This document shows positions 17,419-26,009 of a stretch of 64,000 bases of DNA, piece by piece (the first letter of the stretch is position 1; each line of letters begins with the position of its first letter). Source of the DNA: Motiliproteus sp965230735. Its GTDB lineage: Bacteria > Pseudomonadota > Gammaproteobacteria > Pseudomonadales > Balneatricaceae. The stretch lies in NCBI RefSeq assembly GCF_965230735.1, contig NZ_OZ246016.1, positions 2,356,001 to 2,420,000 of the forward strand. The letters run 5' to 3'. The notes below the pieces were generated by a model, which was not told where the DNA came from, did not search any database, and worked only from the letters and a program-made list of their open reading frames with translations. The position numbers were made by a program, and so were the translations under genes.

Positions 17419-18780
17419 TCAAATCTCCTCGCCGCTTTTGACCACCCGGTCCTTGCCGAGTGCCTTGGCTTGGTAGAGCGCCTGGTCTGCCCGTTCGATC
17501 ACCGATTCCAAGCCTTCAGTCGGGGCCCGCCATTGGGCCACACCCAGGCTGGCGGTGACCTGGACAACCTGTTTGTTCGCTTTGGTCTTTAGCGTACGGA
17601 TCGCGTGGCACAGCTTCTCGGCCGCTTGGCTGGCCTCATCGTCGGTGGTTTCGGGTAACAGGATGACGAACTCTTCGCCACCGTATCGGGCCACAATGTC
17701 GTTGTTGCGTGACTGGTTGTTGAGGGTCTTGCCGACGTTTTGAATGACCAGATCGCCGACGCGATGCCCCCGGCTATCATTGATGGCTTTGAAGTTGTCG
17801 ATGTCGAGCATGATGATCGAGAAATTGCGGTCATAGCGCTGGCAGGCTGTCAGCTCATCTTCACCCCGGCGCATAAACTCGCGCCGGTTCAGGGTCTTGG
17901 TCAGCGGGTCTTCGATCGAGAGGCGGGCTTGCTTACGAATGCGTAGCAACAGCAACAGGGTCAGACAGCAAACACAAAAAACCAGTATCAGCGTGGCCAG
18001 AGAGGCCCACAGCTGAATATCCTGATAACTCGATAACACCGTTTGGTATTCGCACTCGGTAGTGACTTTGAACGGATGGGAGCGAAGCTCCTGGGTCAGG
18101 CTCAGCTTCGGACCTGTGTTGGTGTTGCGGTTGATCTGGGCGTAGACCTTGTCATTGCTGTGAGAGATCGACGCGCTGATATTGGGATCGTCGACCAGTT
18201 GCATCAGAACATCGCGGAGATAGTCGGTCTTGATGATGGCGACCAGAATGGCCACTACATCATTGTTGCTTGAGCGCACCGGAATGCTGACGGCAAAAAA
18301 CCATTGGTCTTGGTGAACACGGGACAACTTGGGCTCACCAACCCAGACCTCGGTACTCGGTTGTTCTCGATAAATCGACGAGTAAGGGCGATCTTTGACC
18401 GAAGGCGGGGTTCCGTTGCCGGTCCAATAAGCGATCTCGCCATTGCGATCGAGTATCAATAGATCCATCAACTGAGGGGCATTGGATTTCAGCGCGATCA
18501 ATCTTTCGTTAATTTCACCCGCTTTGGCGTCGACAAGGGACAATGTGCTGGCAATGCCCTTGAGCAGCTGCTGTGCCCCGGAGATCGACTGAGCAACCTG
18601 CTGGCCGATATGGCCATTGAGCATTGCCAATCGGGTTTGATGATCGACGATCAGGTTACTTCGATGCAGGCCCAAGGACGTTGTGGTGATGGCAATCAGC
18701 AGAAAAACGGTGACGAACCCGATGACCAACGCCAGGACCGATGTTCGATGACCGCCAATGCTGTTGAATAGACCCCGCAT
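17419..18780 (-). CDS. Membrane diguanylate cyclase (dCache-like sensor, GGEEF)
   Basis: The protein of about 453 residues has a membrane span at 13-36 (TSVLALVIGFVTVFLLIAIT), a periplasmic sensor of about 220 residues resembling a double-Cache domain, a second span (LATLILVFCVCCLTLLLLL) and a GGDEF domain. The catalytic motif is intact (ARYGGEEFVILLP, near residue 370), with LDIDNFKAINDSRGH and the RxxD product-inhibition site (RNND) five residues before GGEEF. It should make c-di-GMP in response to an external signal. ATG 18780 is preferred; the open frame extends to a TTG at 18849. Confidence 0.88.
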   Translation of the reverse strand: MRGLFNSIGGHRTSVLALVIGFVTVFLLIAITTTSLGLHRSNLIVDHQTRLAMLNGHIGQQVAQSISGAQQLLKGIASTLSLVDAKAGEINERLIALKSNAPQLMDLLILDRNGEIAYWTGNGTPPSVKDRPYSSIYREQPSTEVWVGEPKLSRVHQDQWFFAVSIPVRSSNNDVVAILVAIIKTDYLRDVLMQLVDDPNISASISHSNDKVYAQINRNTNTGPKLSLTQELRSHPFKVTTECEYQTVLSSYQDIQLWASLATLILVFCVCCLTLLLLLRIRKQARLSIEDPLTKTLNRREFMRRGEDELTACQRYDRNFSIIMLDIDNFKAINDSRGHRVGDLVIQNVGKTLNNQSRNNDIVARYGGEEFVILLPETTDDEASQAAEKLCHAIRTLKTKANKQVVQVTASLGVAQWRAPTEGLESVIERADQALYQAKALGKDRVVKSGEEI

Positions 18781-18930
18781 ACCGCTGAGCACCTGCTGGG
18801 ATAATCTGGTTGGGTGATTGTAGACGTTCTCCCGGTAGAGCCAAGCCAAAGATCAGCTGTTCACCGATCTGACTCTGACTTACTTGGCCTTATTTTATAG
18901 CCTGTCGGATTAACCGTATTTGATGAAAAC

Positions 18931-18956
18931 TGTAGTGGTCAAGTAAAACTGGCCAC
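18931..18956 (+). repeat. IS left terminal inverted repeat
   Basis: Reads TGTAGTGGTCAAGTAAAACT then GGCCAC. It matches the reverse complement of the other end at 20 of 26 positions. The orfB stop codon lies within it. Confidence 0.88.
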
Positions 18957-19855
18957 GGATTTGTACGCATTCCAGTAGTTTTTCTCTGTCATATTCGGCG
19001 GCAACATATCGTTGTGTTGATGCGGCCGGACCTGGCTGTAATAGCCAATCAAGTAATCAGTAATCGACTGCTTGGCTTGAGCAAATGAGGTGTAGCCAGT
19101 TTCGGGTATCCACTCCGTTTTCAGGCTGCGGAAGAAGCGTTCCATTGGCGCGTTATCCCAACAGTTTCCTCTTCGACTCATGCTCTGCTGGATCTGGTAG
19201 CGCCATAGGTGCTGCCTGAACCGCAAGCTGGTGTATTGAACACCTTGGTCGCTGTGGAACATCAGATCCTTCGGCCTTCCTCTCGATTCATACGCCATCA
19301 TCAACGCCTTACTTGTCAGCTTGCTATCAGCTTTTAGCGATAGCGCCCAGCCGACTGGCCTGCGGGCATAAAGATCCAGTACGACCGCTAGGTAAGCCCA
19401 ACGCTCTCCAGTCCAGACATAGGTGATGTCGCCACACCAAACCTGGTTAGGTTTGCCGACCACGAACTGTCGATCTAGTGCGTTCGGGATTGCCACATGA
19501 AGCTTATCGGCTCGCTTATACGCATGTTTTGGCAGCTGGTTGCTCACGAGGCGTAACTCCTTCATCAGCTTGCTTGCAACATAACGGCTGAGTGCCACGC
19601 CTCGCTGAGTGACGATGCTGGCCACTGTTCTTGCTCCGGCAGACCCTCCGCTCAACTGATGGGCGGCTCGCACCATCAGTTTAAGCTTGCGACGATAAGG
19701 GTTATCGCTTCGAGGCTGGCTGCGCCAGTACTTGTAACTGCTGCGCTGAATATCGAAGATCTGGCACAGCTGTTTGATCGGATAGCTCTCTTGAAGACGC
19801 TGAATTATCGAATATTTTTCAGCTCGTCTGACATCAAGAGAGCCAAGCCCTTTTT
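18939..19855 (-). CDS. IS3-family transposase OrfB (made by -1 frameshift from OrfA)
   Basis: The integrase-core part of the transposase. The DDE residues are visible in VWCGDITYVWTGERWAYLA, MFHSDQGVQYTSLRF and CWDNAPMERFFRSLKTEW, followed by the usual YNxxRPHQ-like SQVRPHQHND. The first internal ATG is at 19676, but the frame is open back into orfA. It reads GLGSLDVRRAEKYSIIQRLQ and then an HTH_21-like segment after the slippery A_AAA_AAG at 19850-19856. The active product is therefore the OrfAB fusion. No inactivating mutation is seen. Confidence 0.92.
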
Positions 19856-20116
19856 TAGAATCTCTTTCTCCGTCTCTGCGCGTTTGAGCTGTCTCTCTAG
19901 CTCCCTTATACGACGCTGCTCCGGGGTCATCGGCGCGGCTTTCGGACTGTCCCCGCTACGCTCCTGTTTGAGTTGACGTACCCACTTCTCCATTGAGGAG
20001 CGACTGACGTTCATCGCCTCACAAGCTTCGCGGATGGTGTAGCCGTGGTCGATAACCAGTTGAGCTGATTCGAGACGGAATTCGGGGCTGAAGTTAGGTC
20101 GAGATTTTCGGGTCAT
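19805..20116 (-). CDS. IS3-family transposase OrfA (HTH protein)
   Basis: A 103-residue HTH_Tnp_1 protein: RPNFSPEFRLESAQLVIDHG, YTIREACEAMNVSRSSMEKWVRQ, then a leucine-zipper-like tail (RIRELERQLKRAETEKEILKK). It binds the IS ends and forms the N-terminal half of the frameshifted transposase. The -1 slippery heptamer A_AAA_AAG falls in the codons for LKK (19850-19856), 46-52 bases before its stop. Confidence 0.93.
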   Translation of the reverse strand: MTRKSRPNFSPEFRLESAQLVIDHGYTIREACEAMNVSRSSMEKWVRQLKQERSGDSPKAAPMTPEQRRIRELERQLKRAETEKEILKKGLALLMSDELKNIR

Positions 20117-20161
20117 TGGATCACCTGTTGTTGAAGAGGTGATGCTATCACCTCTATTCAG

Positions 20162-20187
20162 GTGGCCAAATTCACTATGCCACTACA
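20162..20187 (-). repeat. IS right terminal inverted repeat
   Basis: On the minus strand it reads TGTAGTGGCATAGTGAATTT then GGCCAC, the outer end next to orfA. The first eight bases are identical to the left end. Confidence 0.88.
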
Positions 20188-20428
20188 AACCAAGTTTTTC
20201 AGCGACTCTCGAAGCCTATCTCAGAGATAGACCAGGCTGCTGCCAGTGAACCAAACGCTTCTGAAAGCGAGTCGAGACCCACTCCTGTCGCGAGCGATTA
20301 TCAAGGAAATGGAAAAACTGTTTGTCGGTTTGTAGGAATTATCAAGGCTGGCGTTATCCGTTAAGGTGGATCGTTTAAACCGCGCCGATAGACGGTTGTC
20401 AGTATTAACAATCCAAAGTAGGTAATCG

Positions 20429-21787
20429 ATGGGGCAGGATCAGGGCTCGTTGGGCCGTCAGTTGTACCGTATGACCTGGCCGATGCTGATCGGCCTGCTG
20501 GCGATCATGAGCTGTCAGCTGGTTGATAGTGCCTTTATCGGCCAGCTGGGTGCCCAGCCGCTGGTGGTGGTCGGTTTCAGTATTCCGGTTTACCAGTTGA
20601 TTATCGGTACTCAGGTGGGCCTCGGCATTGCCACCACGACCATTATCTCCACCGCGCTGGGAGCGGGGCAGACCGATTGGGCCAAACAGCTGGGTGCGAT
20701 GGTGATCGGCACCGGGTTGGTGTTGATCCTGGCCCTTTGCTCGCTGCTTTGGGTCTTTCAGCAGCAGGTAGTGTCAACCCTCGGCGCCCAACCCGAACTG
20801 TTCCCGCTGCTCCGAGAATACTGGTTCCCCTGGCTGATCAGCACCTGGATGGGGGCGTTGCTGTACTTTGGCTACAGCATCTTTCGCGCCCACGGCGAAA
20901 CCTGGTTGCCGGGAATGGTGATGGTGCTGACCAGCGTCGTCAACATGGTGCTCGATCCGATTCTGATCTTCGTGCTGAAGATGGGGATTGCGGGTGCCGC
21001 CTGGGCCACGGTGATCGCCTTCGGTATCGGTTGTTGGATTATCTTAAGCCGGATTCTGAGTCGAGGCCTGATCGTCTGGCCGGCAGGTGGCGGCATGATT
21101 CGTGACGGGCTGCACCGTCTGCTGGCCTTTATGGCACCGGCGATGATGAGCCAGTTTATGCCGCCGATTTCGGCAATGCTGGCCACCAGTATCGTGGCTT
21201 TTTACGGTGATTTTGCGATCGCCGCCTGGGGGCTGGGCACCCGAATCGAGCTGTTTAGCATCATCCTGGTCTTGTCGTTGACGATGTCGATGCCACCGAT
21301 CATCGGTCGCCTGCGAGGTAATAACGAGCTGGATCAAATCCACCAGTTGGTTCGTATTGCGGTTCGCTTCGTGCTGGTTTCGCAACTGACGACGGCGCTG
21401 ATAATCGCTCTCGTGTCCAATCCGGTCAGCGATCTGTTGACCACCGATGACAACATTGCCGCGGTGCTCAACCAGTATCTGTGGGTCGTACCGATCAGCT
21501 ACAGTGCGCTGGGCGTCTGTATGATCATGGTTTCGGTCTGCAGTGCGCTGGGAACGCCGAACCTGGCGTTGCTCATCTCCGTGCTGCGTTTGCTGGTTTG
21601 CTATATCCCGGGGCTTTGGATCGGTTCGCAGATCGGCGGGCTGACAGGGCTGTTCTTTGGCGCCATGGCGGGCAACCTGCTGGCCGGTTTGGTGGGCTGG
21701 CAACTGTACCAACGCCGATTTAACCAGATGCGGGCACGGCTGCAATCGGAAAGTACGCCGATTGCCGACCGAGTACCGCTGTCCTAA
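20429..21787 (+). CDS. MATE-family efflux transporter
   Basis: A 452-residue, twelve-span membrane protein with the MATE pattern: MTWPMLIGLLAIMSCQLVDSAFIGQLGAQPL at the first span, and VNMVLDPILIFVLKMGIAGAAWATV in the first half (both quoted in part). It exports cationic drugs or metabolites using Na+ or H+. It stands alone; the IS element ends about 240 bp upstream and could influence its expression. The substrate is not predictable. Confidence 0.9.
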   Translation: MGQDQGSLGRQLYRMTWPMLIGLLAIMSCQLVDSAFIGQLGAQPLVVVGFSIPVYQLIIGTQVGLGIATTTIISTALGAGQTDWAKQLGAMVIGTGLVLILALCSLLWVFQQQVVSTLGAQPELFPLLREYWFPWLISTWMGALLYFGYSIFRAHGETWLPGMVMVLTSVVNMVLDPILIFVLKMGIAGAAWATVIAFGIGCWIILSRILSRGLIVWPAGGGMIRDGLHRLLAFMAPAMMSQFMPPISAMLATSIVAFYGDFAIAAWGLGTRIELFSIILVLSLTMSMPPIIGRLRGNNELDQIHQLVRIAVRFVLVSQLTTALIIALVSNPVSDLLTTDDNIAAVLNQYLWVVPISYSALGVCMIMVSVCSALGTPNLALLISVLRLLVCYIPGLWIGSQIGGLTGLFFGAMAGNLLAGLVGWQLYQRRFNQMRARLQSESTPIADRVPLS

Positions 21788-21833
21788 GAGTAAGGTTGCA
21801 GGTTGTGATTGGTGTGGTTCTAGCGCACGCAAT

Positions 21834-21852
21834 CGGACCTTCAGTCCGTTTT
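21834..21852 (+). terminator. Weak terminator after the MATE gene
   Basis: CGGAC, a 5-nt loop and GTCCG (21834-21848), followed by TTTT. The stem is short and overlaps the end of the convergent DUF599 gene, so the call is tentative. Confidence 0.4.
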
Positions 21853-22554
21853 GCTGATCACCAGCTGGCGCAGTGTCGAGGACTTGAATTCCCGTCGGTA
21901 CAGAACGAACACAACGCCCGCCGTTAACACCATAAACAGCCAGGAGTTAATGAACCAGCCCAGCACCGCCATGCTGAAATAGTAGGTGCGTAGTCCGAGG
22001 TTGAAGTTATGGGCCGCCATCGAGCTCATCGCCGCCAAGCGGTTGGTATGGGCATTAATTTCCTGTTCGCTGGGTTCATCCTGCGGGTTGGGCGCCGCAC
22101 CCATCATCACCGAGGTAAACCCGTACTGGCGCAGACTCCAGGTGAATTTGAAGAACGCGTAGACGAACAGCCCGATCAACAGCAGCAACTTCAGCTCCCA
22201 CTCACCCTTGGTGGCTTGAGTTGCCAGCGGAATGTCGCGGACGATATCGATCGCCTTTTCGGTTGAGCCCAGTACTGTCATCAGGCCCGCCAGGATCAGC
22301 ATGGTCGACGAGGCAAAGAAAGACACGCTGCGCTCCAGATTAGCGATCACCGCCGTATCGGGAATCCGGTTATCCCGACTCAACAGATTGTTCATCCAGG
22401 CCAACCGATACTGGTGCATCAGGTGGGCCAGGCAGTAGCTGTTTCTTGCCTTCTTGTGGGTGTAGTTGTTGTAGCCCTTGAAACAGGCCAGGAACCAGGC
22501 GATGGCCAGCAGATTGGTCCAGTTGTCGGTGATGAAGTAGAGGAGCTGGTCCAT
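21841..22554 (-). CDS. DUF599 family membrane protein
   Basis: A 237-residue membrane protein with about four hydrophobic segments: NLLAIAWFLACFKGYNNYT, SVSFFASSTMLILAGLMTVLG, LLLLIGLFVYAFFKFTWS and FSMAVLGWFINSWLFMVLTAG. The long HQYRLAWMNNLLSRDNRIPDT loop and FTWSLRQYGFTSVMMGAAP are characteristic of DUF599. Function is unknown. ATG 22554 (MDQLLYFITDN) is preferred to the upstream ATG 22605, because the extension MCFNWQLFSLTFDCCLP is not family-like. Confidence 0.82.
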   Translation of the reverse strand: MDQLLYFITDNWTNLLAIAWFLACFKGYNNYTHKKARNSYCLAHLMHQYRLAWMNNLLSRDNRIPDTAVIANLERSVSFFASSTMLILAGLMTVLGSTEKAIDIVRDIPLATQATKGEWELKLLLLIGLFVYAFFKFTWSLRQYGFTSVMMGAAPNPQDEPSEQEINAHTNRLAAMSSMAAHNFNLGLRTYYFSMAVLGWFINSWLFMVLTAGVVFVLYRREFKSSTLRQLVISKTD

Positions 22555-22737
22555 AGGTAGGCAACAATCAAAGGTCAGCGAGAACAGCTGCCAATTGAAA
22601 CACAATCAGCGTGCGCTACCCAACGACTTTGAGCTGCTGGCAGACTCTGCTGGGCGGTATCGTTGATTCGAATGAGAGGGCGGGCCTGATAACGGCAGAC
22701 GGGGCTGCTCAGGCCCTGGGGGTGTCGGACGCGGGGT

Positions 22738-23115
22738 TTACTGAGGAACCGCCGCGTAGGCCACGATTTCACACAGCATCTCTTCGCGGGCCAGACCGGC
22801 GACGATCATCGCGGCGCGGTTCGGGTAGGGGGCTTCGAAGTAGTCGGCGTAGACCTTGTTGAAGATCGGCAGTTGATCACGGTCGGTGACGTAGATCAGC
22901 ACCTGAGTGACGTCGGCCATGGTTAGTTCTGCGGCTTCGATGCAGTGCTTGAAGTTCTCCATGGTCTGGCGCGCCTGGGCTTCGATACCGCCTTCGACCA
23001 CCTTACCTTCGGCATCGATCGGAATTTGCGCGGTGGAGAGCTGGCCGTTGGCGATAACGGCCCATTCCAGCGGAGCCTTGGAGGCAAAGAGTTCAGTTTT
23101 GACAGCTTTTTTCAT
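22738..23115 (-). CDS. RidA/YjgF-family enamine/imine deaminase
   Basis: A 125-residue protein of the Rid family, which hydrolyses reactive enamines/imines produced by PLP enzymes or oxidases. It shows GQLSTAQIPIDAEGKVVEGG, QARQTMENFKHCIEAAEL and the active-site region YPNRAAMIVAGLAREEMLCE, with the conserved Arg (PNR) and Glu (CEIVAYA) of active RidA-type proteins. ATG 23115 matches the family N-terminus; the open frame to 23214 encodes an S/N-rich stretch over two imperfect repeats. It lies downstream of the BCCT gene on the same strand but behind a terminator. Confidence 0.88.
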   Translation of the reverse strand: MKKAVKTELFASKAPLEWAVIANGQLSTAQIPIDAEGKVVEGGIEAQARQTMENFKHCIEAAELTMADVTQVLIYVTDRDQLPIFNKVYADYFEAPYPNRAAMIVAGLAREEMLCEIVAYAAVPQ

Positions 23116-23201
23116 AGTCAGGACCTGGCTAATTTTGATTAAAGAGTTTGTAAAAGAATGACTTAAAGAGTTAGTCAAAGAATGAAATTGGGAGAGAAGA
23201 A

Positions 23202-23227
23202 AAAGAGCGGCCATCCGACCGCTCTTT
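23202..23227 (-). terminator. Rho-independent terminator after the BCCT gene
   Basis: AAAGAGCGG (23202-23210), an 8-nt loop and CCGCTCTTT (23219-23227). Read on the minus strand it is followed by a T-rich tract, so it ends transcripts of the BCCT gene. Confidence 0.85.
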
Positions 23228-23263
23228 GAGGGTTAGGGTTACAGCTAGAAAGGGTGTCGAGCC

Positions 23264-24853
23264 TTAGCGTGACAGCGGTGACAGTCCCTGTTCTTTGGCC
23301 ATCTTCAGCGCGATCCGCGGGGCGGTCCACAGTGACGGCAGCAGCACCAGCGAAACCGGGACCGCAGTGATCACGATAAAGGACTGCAGCGCCGAGATAC
23401 CGCCGGAGCCGATCGAGATCAGCAGCGCGGCAACGATACCCATCATCGCGCCCCAGAAGACCCGGATGGCCGGCTTCGGGTGATCGGTACCGGTCATGAC
23501 CATCGAGACGGCGTAGGTCATGGAGTCACCGGTAGTGGCCACGAAGATGGTGGTCAGGATCAGGAACAGCACCGAGATCAGGAAGCCCATCGGCAGTTGC
23601 TCGGTAATCGCCAACAGAGCCGCCGGCAGGTTGAAACCGGTGAACGGCTCGGAGATCACGCCCGGTGTGGCCAGTTCGAAGGCCAGGCCGCTACCGCCGA
23701 CGATGGTGAACCAGAAGCAGGTGATGATCGGTGCGATCACGGAGATCAGCAGGACCATTTCACGGATGGTACGACCGCGGGAGATACGGGCCACGAACAT
23801 CGCCATCAGCGGGCCATAACCCAGGAACCAGCCCCAGAAGAACACGGTCCACCAGTCCAACCAGCCCGGGCTGGCACGGAAGGTCGCCATCGGGATGAAT
23901 TGATCCAGGTACAGACCAAAGCCGTGCAGGTAACCGTCGATAATGAACGCGGTCGGGCCGAACAGCAGGATAAAGGCCATCAGTGCCACGGCCATGATCA
24001 CGTTGGCGCGGCTGAGGATCTGGATCCCCTTGGTCACACCGCTGACGGCAGACAGGGTGTACAGGGCGATCAGCCCCACTAGGATGCTGACCTGGGTGGC
24101 GTAGGTGTTGGGGATACCGAACAGTTTTTCCAGACCGAAGCTGACCTGCAGACCGAGGAAACCGATCGGGCCGACGGTACCGGCGACCACGGCCAACACG
24201 CAGCTGGCATCCACCAGGGTACCCAGCGGGCCGGTCATCACACGGTCACCGAATACCGGGTAGAGCAGGGTGCGCGGCTTGAGCGGCAGACCTTTCTCGT
24301 AATGCAGGTACATGAACACGATGCCGGTCAGGCTGCCGAGGATCGCCCAGGCCAGGAAACCCCAGTGCATGAAGCTCTGCGCCAGCGCGTTATAGGCGGC
24401 TTGTGCAGTACCCGTTTCACTGCCCGGCATGCCGCTGAACAGCGGTGGTGGTGAGGTGAAGTGGGCCATCGGCTCGGCCGCGGCCCAGAACACGCCACCA
24501 CCGGCCAGCAGGGTACACATGATGATCGAGATCCACTTGAAGGTGGAGATCTCGGGCATCTTCAGCCCGCCCAGTACCACGGCACCGGTATGGCTGACGG
24601 CCAACAGGATGCCGATGATAAAGGTCAACAGCAGCAGCACCTGCCAGTAGGCGCCAAAGACTTTGGTGGAGGCGGCAAAGCCGGTGTTAACCCAGCTGGA
24701 CACCATGTCGATGTCGTAGAGGGCGAAGACGGCGAACAGTACGAGTACGCCGCCGCTGATCAGAAATACCGGGAGGTCGACGCCCCCCAGCCAACTGTTC
24801 TTGGGCATGGTGGCCTCGCCTGCGGGCATGGCGGTTTGGGTTGAGTTACTCAT
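23264..24853 (-). CDS. BCCT-family quaternary-amine transporter
   Basis: A 529-residue, twelve-span carrier of the betaine/carnitine/choline family. The signature span reads WLDWWTVFFWGWFLGYGPLM, followed by VARISRGRTIREMVL. The N-terminal region around WVNTGFAASTKVFGAYWQVL and the WAAAEPMAHFTSPPP loop are also typical. It imports a quaternary amine with Na+ or H+. The M19-like protein and aldehyde dehydrogenase upstream on the same strand suggest a catabolic substrate rather than pure osmoprotection. The exact ligand is not predictable. Confidence 0.92.
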   Translation of the reverse strand: MSNSTQTAMPAGEATMPKNSWLGGVDLPVFLISGGVLVLFAVFALYDIDMVSSWVNTGFAASTKVFGAYWQVLLLLTFIIGILLAVSHTGAVVLGGLKMPEISTFKWISIIMCTLLAGGGVFWAAAEPMAHFTSPPPLFSGMPGSETGTAQAAYNALAQSFMHWGFLAWAILGSLTGIVFMYLHYEKGLPLKPRTLLYPVFGDRVMTGPLGTLVDASCVLAVVAGTVGPIGFLGLQVSFGLEKLFGIPNTYATQVSILVGLIALYTLSAVSGVTKGIQILSRANVIMAVALMAFILLFGPTAFIIDGYLHGFGLYLDQFIPMATFRASPGWLDWWTVFFWGWFLGYGPLMAMFVARISRGRTIREMVLLISVIAPIITCFWFTIVGGSGLAFELATPGVISEPFTGFNLPAALLAITEQLPMGFLISVLFLILTTIFVATTGDSMTYAVSMVMTGTDHPKPAIRVFWGAMMGIVAALLISIGSGGISALQSFIVITAVPVSLVLLPSLWTAPRIALKMAKEQGLSPLSR

Positions 24854-24983
24854 TATAGTCTCCTGATGGATCTTAATTTTTATAGGTTTATCAGGGCATT
24901 ACTTTGATGGCGCGGGGCCGGATCGGTCCGCGCTATCGGGGTTGGGTAGAACGAGCAGTTCGGGTCGATTTAGCCGGGTAGAG

Positions 24984-25982
24984 CTAGCCGGGTTTCAACC
25001 CATCGTCGAGGAAGTTGAGCCAGTTCATTCCCATCACCTTGGCCACATCCTCGGGGCTGAATCCCCGCGTCAGCAGACCGTTGGTGATGTTGGGAAAGTC
25101 CCGACTGTCACGGAACCAGGACAGCGGACGGGGCCAGTCGGCATTGCTCTTGGAGCCTTCGCCGTAGTCCATCTCCTTGGACCAGCGACCGTTTCGCATC
25201 CACTCCAGTACTGACAGCGGTTGTTCCTGACACAGGTCGGTGCCGATGCCGATCCGGTCGATTCCCATCAGATCGGCGGTGCTGGCGACCATGTCGCAGA
25301 AATCATCCAGGGTGCAGTCTGGGCCGTTCTTGAGATGGAACGGATACAGGCTGAAACCCAGCAAACCACCGGATTCACCCAGCGCCTTCAGGACCTTGTC
25401 GGACTTGTTGCGCTTGGCTTCGTGGAAACTCAGCGGGTTGGCGTGGGAGATCACGATCGGACGCTCGGAGATTTCGATCGCCTCCAGGGTGCTGCGCTCG
25501 CCGCTGTGGCTCATGTCCACCACCATGCCGACCCGGTTCATCTCCTTGATCGCCTGGCGACCGAAGCGGGTGACGCCGCTGTCTTCGGCTTCGTAGCAGC
25601 CGCAGGCCAGCAGGCTCTGGTTGTTGTAGGTCAGTTGCATGATCATCAGGTTCAGCTCGCGCATCACCTCGACCATGCCGATGTCGTCTTCGATCGGGGA
25701 GCAGTTCTGCGCCCCGAATAGGATGCCGACCTTGCCGAGCCGCTTGGCGACTCGGATATCGTCGGCACTCTTGACCGGCATGATCAGATTGCCGTGTTGC
25801 TCGAAGTGGCGGTTCCACTCAGCGATCCGCATCAGCGTTTCACGGATCTGCTCGTGGTACACGATGGTCGCGTGGACCATCGTGACGCCGCCTTGGCGCA
25901 GCTGTTCGAAGATCGAACGGTTCCAGTTGGAGTACTGGAGTCCGTCGATCACGATCATTTCATTGTGCAGTTCGTTATGCAT
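24984..25982 (-). CDS. Membrane-dipeptidase (M19)-like protein of the betaine-cluster subfamily
   Basis: A 332-residue TIM-barrel protein resembling renal dipeptidase (M19). MVVDMSHSGERSTLEAIE and PIVISHANPLSFHEAKRNKSD keep the two histidine ligands, and IGIGTDLCQEQ is present. The usual DGHND ligand motif is DGLQY, and the EGG glutamate position reads FGAQN, so three typical zinc ligands are missing. As I recall it, the same substitutions occur in the dipeptidase-like protein of the Pseudomonas glycine-betaine cluster (PA5396). ATG 25982 follows GGAGG. It is probably not a dipeptidase; the reaction is unknown. Confidence 0.8.
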   Translation of the reverse strand: MHNELHNEMIVIDGLQYSNWNRSIFEQLRQGGVTMVHATIVYHEQIRETLMRIAEWNRHFEQHGNLIMPVKSADDIRVAKRLGKVGILFGAQNCSPIEDDIGMVEVMRELNLMIMQLTYNNQSLLACGCYEAEDSGVTRFGRQAIKEMNRVGMVVDMSHSGERSTLEAIEISERPIVISHANPLSFHEAKRNKSDKVLKALGESGGLLGFSLYPFHLKNGPDCTLDDFCDMVASTADLMGIDRIGIGTDLCQEQPLSVLEWMRNGRWSKEMDYGEGSKSNADWPRPLSWFRDSRDFPNITNGLLTRGFSPEDVAKVMGMNWLNFLDDGLKPG

Positions 25983-26009
25983 GGCAATACCTCCAGGCAC
26001 TGATCCGAA

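Larger units (their letters stand above)
18931..20187 (-). mobile_element. IS3-family insertion sequence, apparently intact
   Basis: A 1257-bp element with imperfect 26-bp terminal inverted repeats beginning TGTAGTGG at both ends, flanked by a 3-bp direct repeat AAC (18928-18930 and 20188-20190). It holds orfA and orfB on the minus strand joined by an A_AAA_AAG frameshift site, with all three DDE residues present. A 9-bp stem with a 3-nt loop (20135-20155) lies between the promoter-side end and orfA. Insertion lies between the diguanylate cyclase promoter region and the MATE gene and breaks no recognisable gene. Confidence 0.93.

Noticed and set aside
20188..20428. Open frame running from the IS edge (QVFQRLSKPISEIDQ...) that extends upstream if the IS is removed
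   Set aside because: Even with the IS removed it has only about 68 codons and no start codon, so an interrupted gene is not supported.
23142..23187. Two imperfect copies of AAAGAGTTnGTnAAAGAATGA upstream of ridA
   Set aside because: Only two short, diverged copies; not a repeat array and no clear function.
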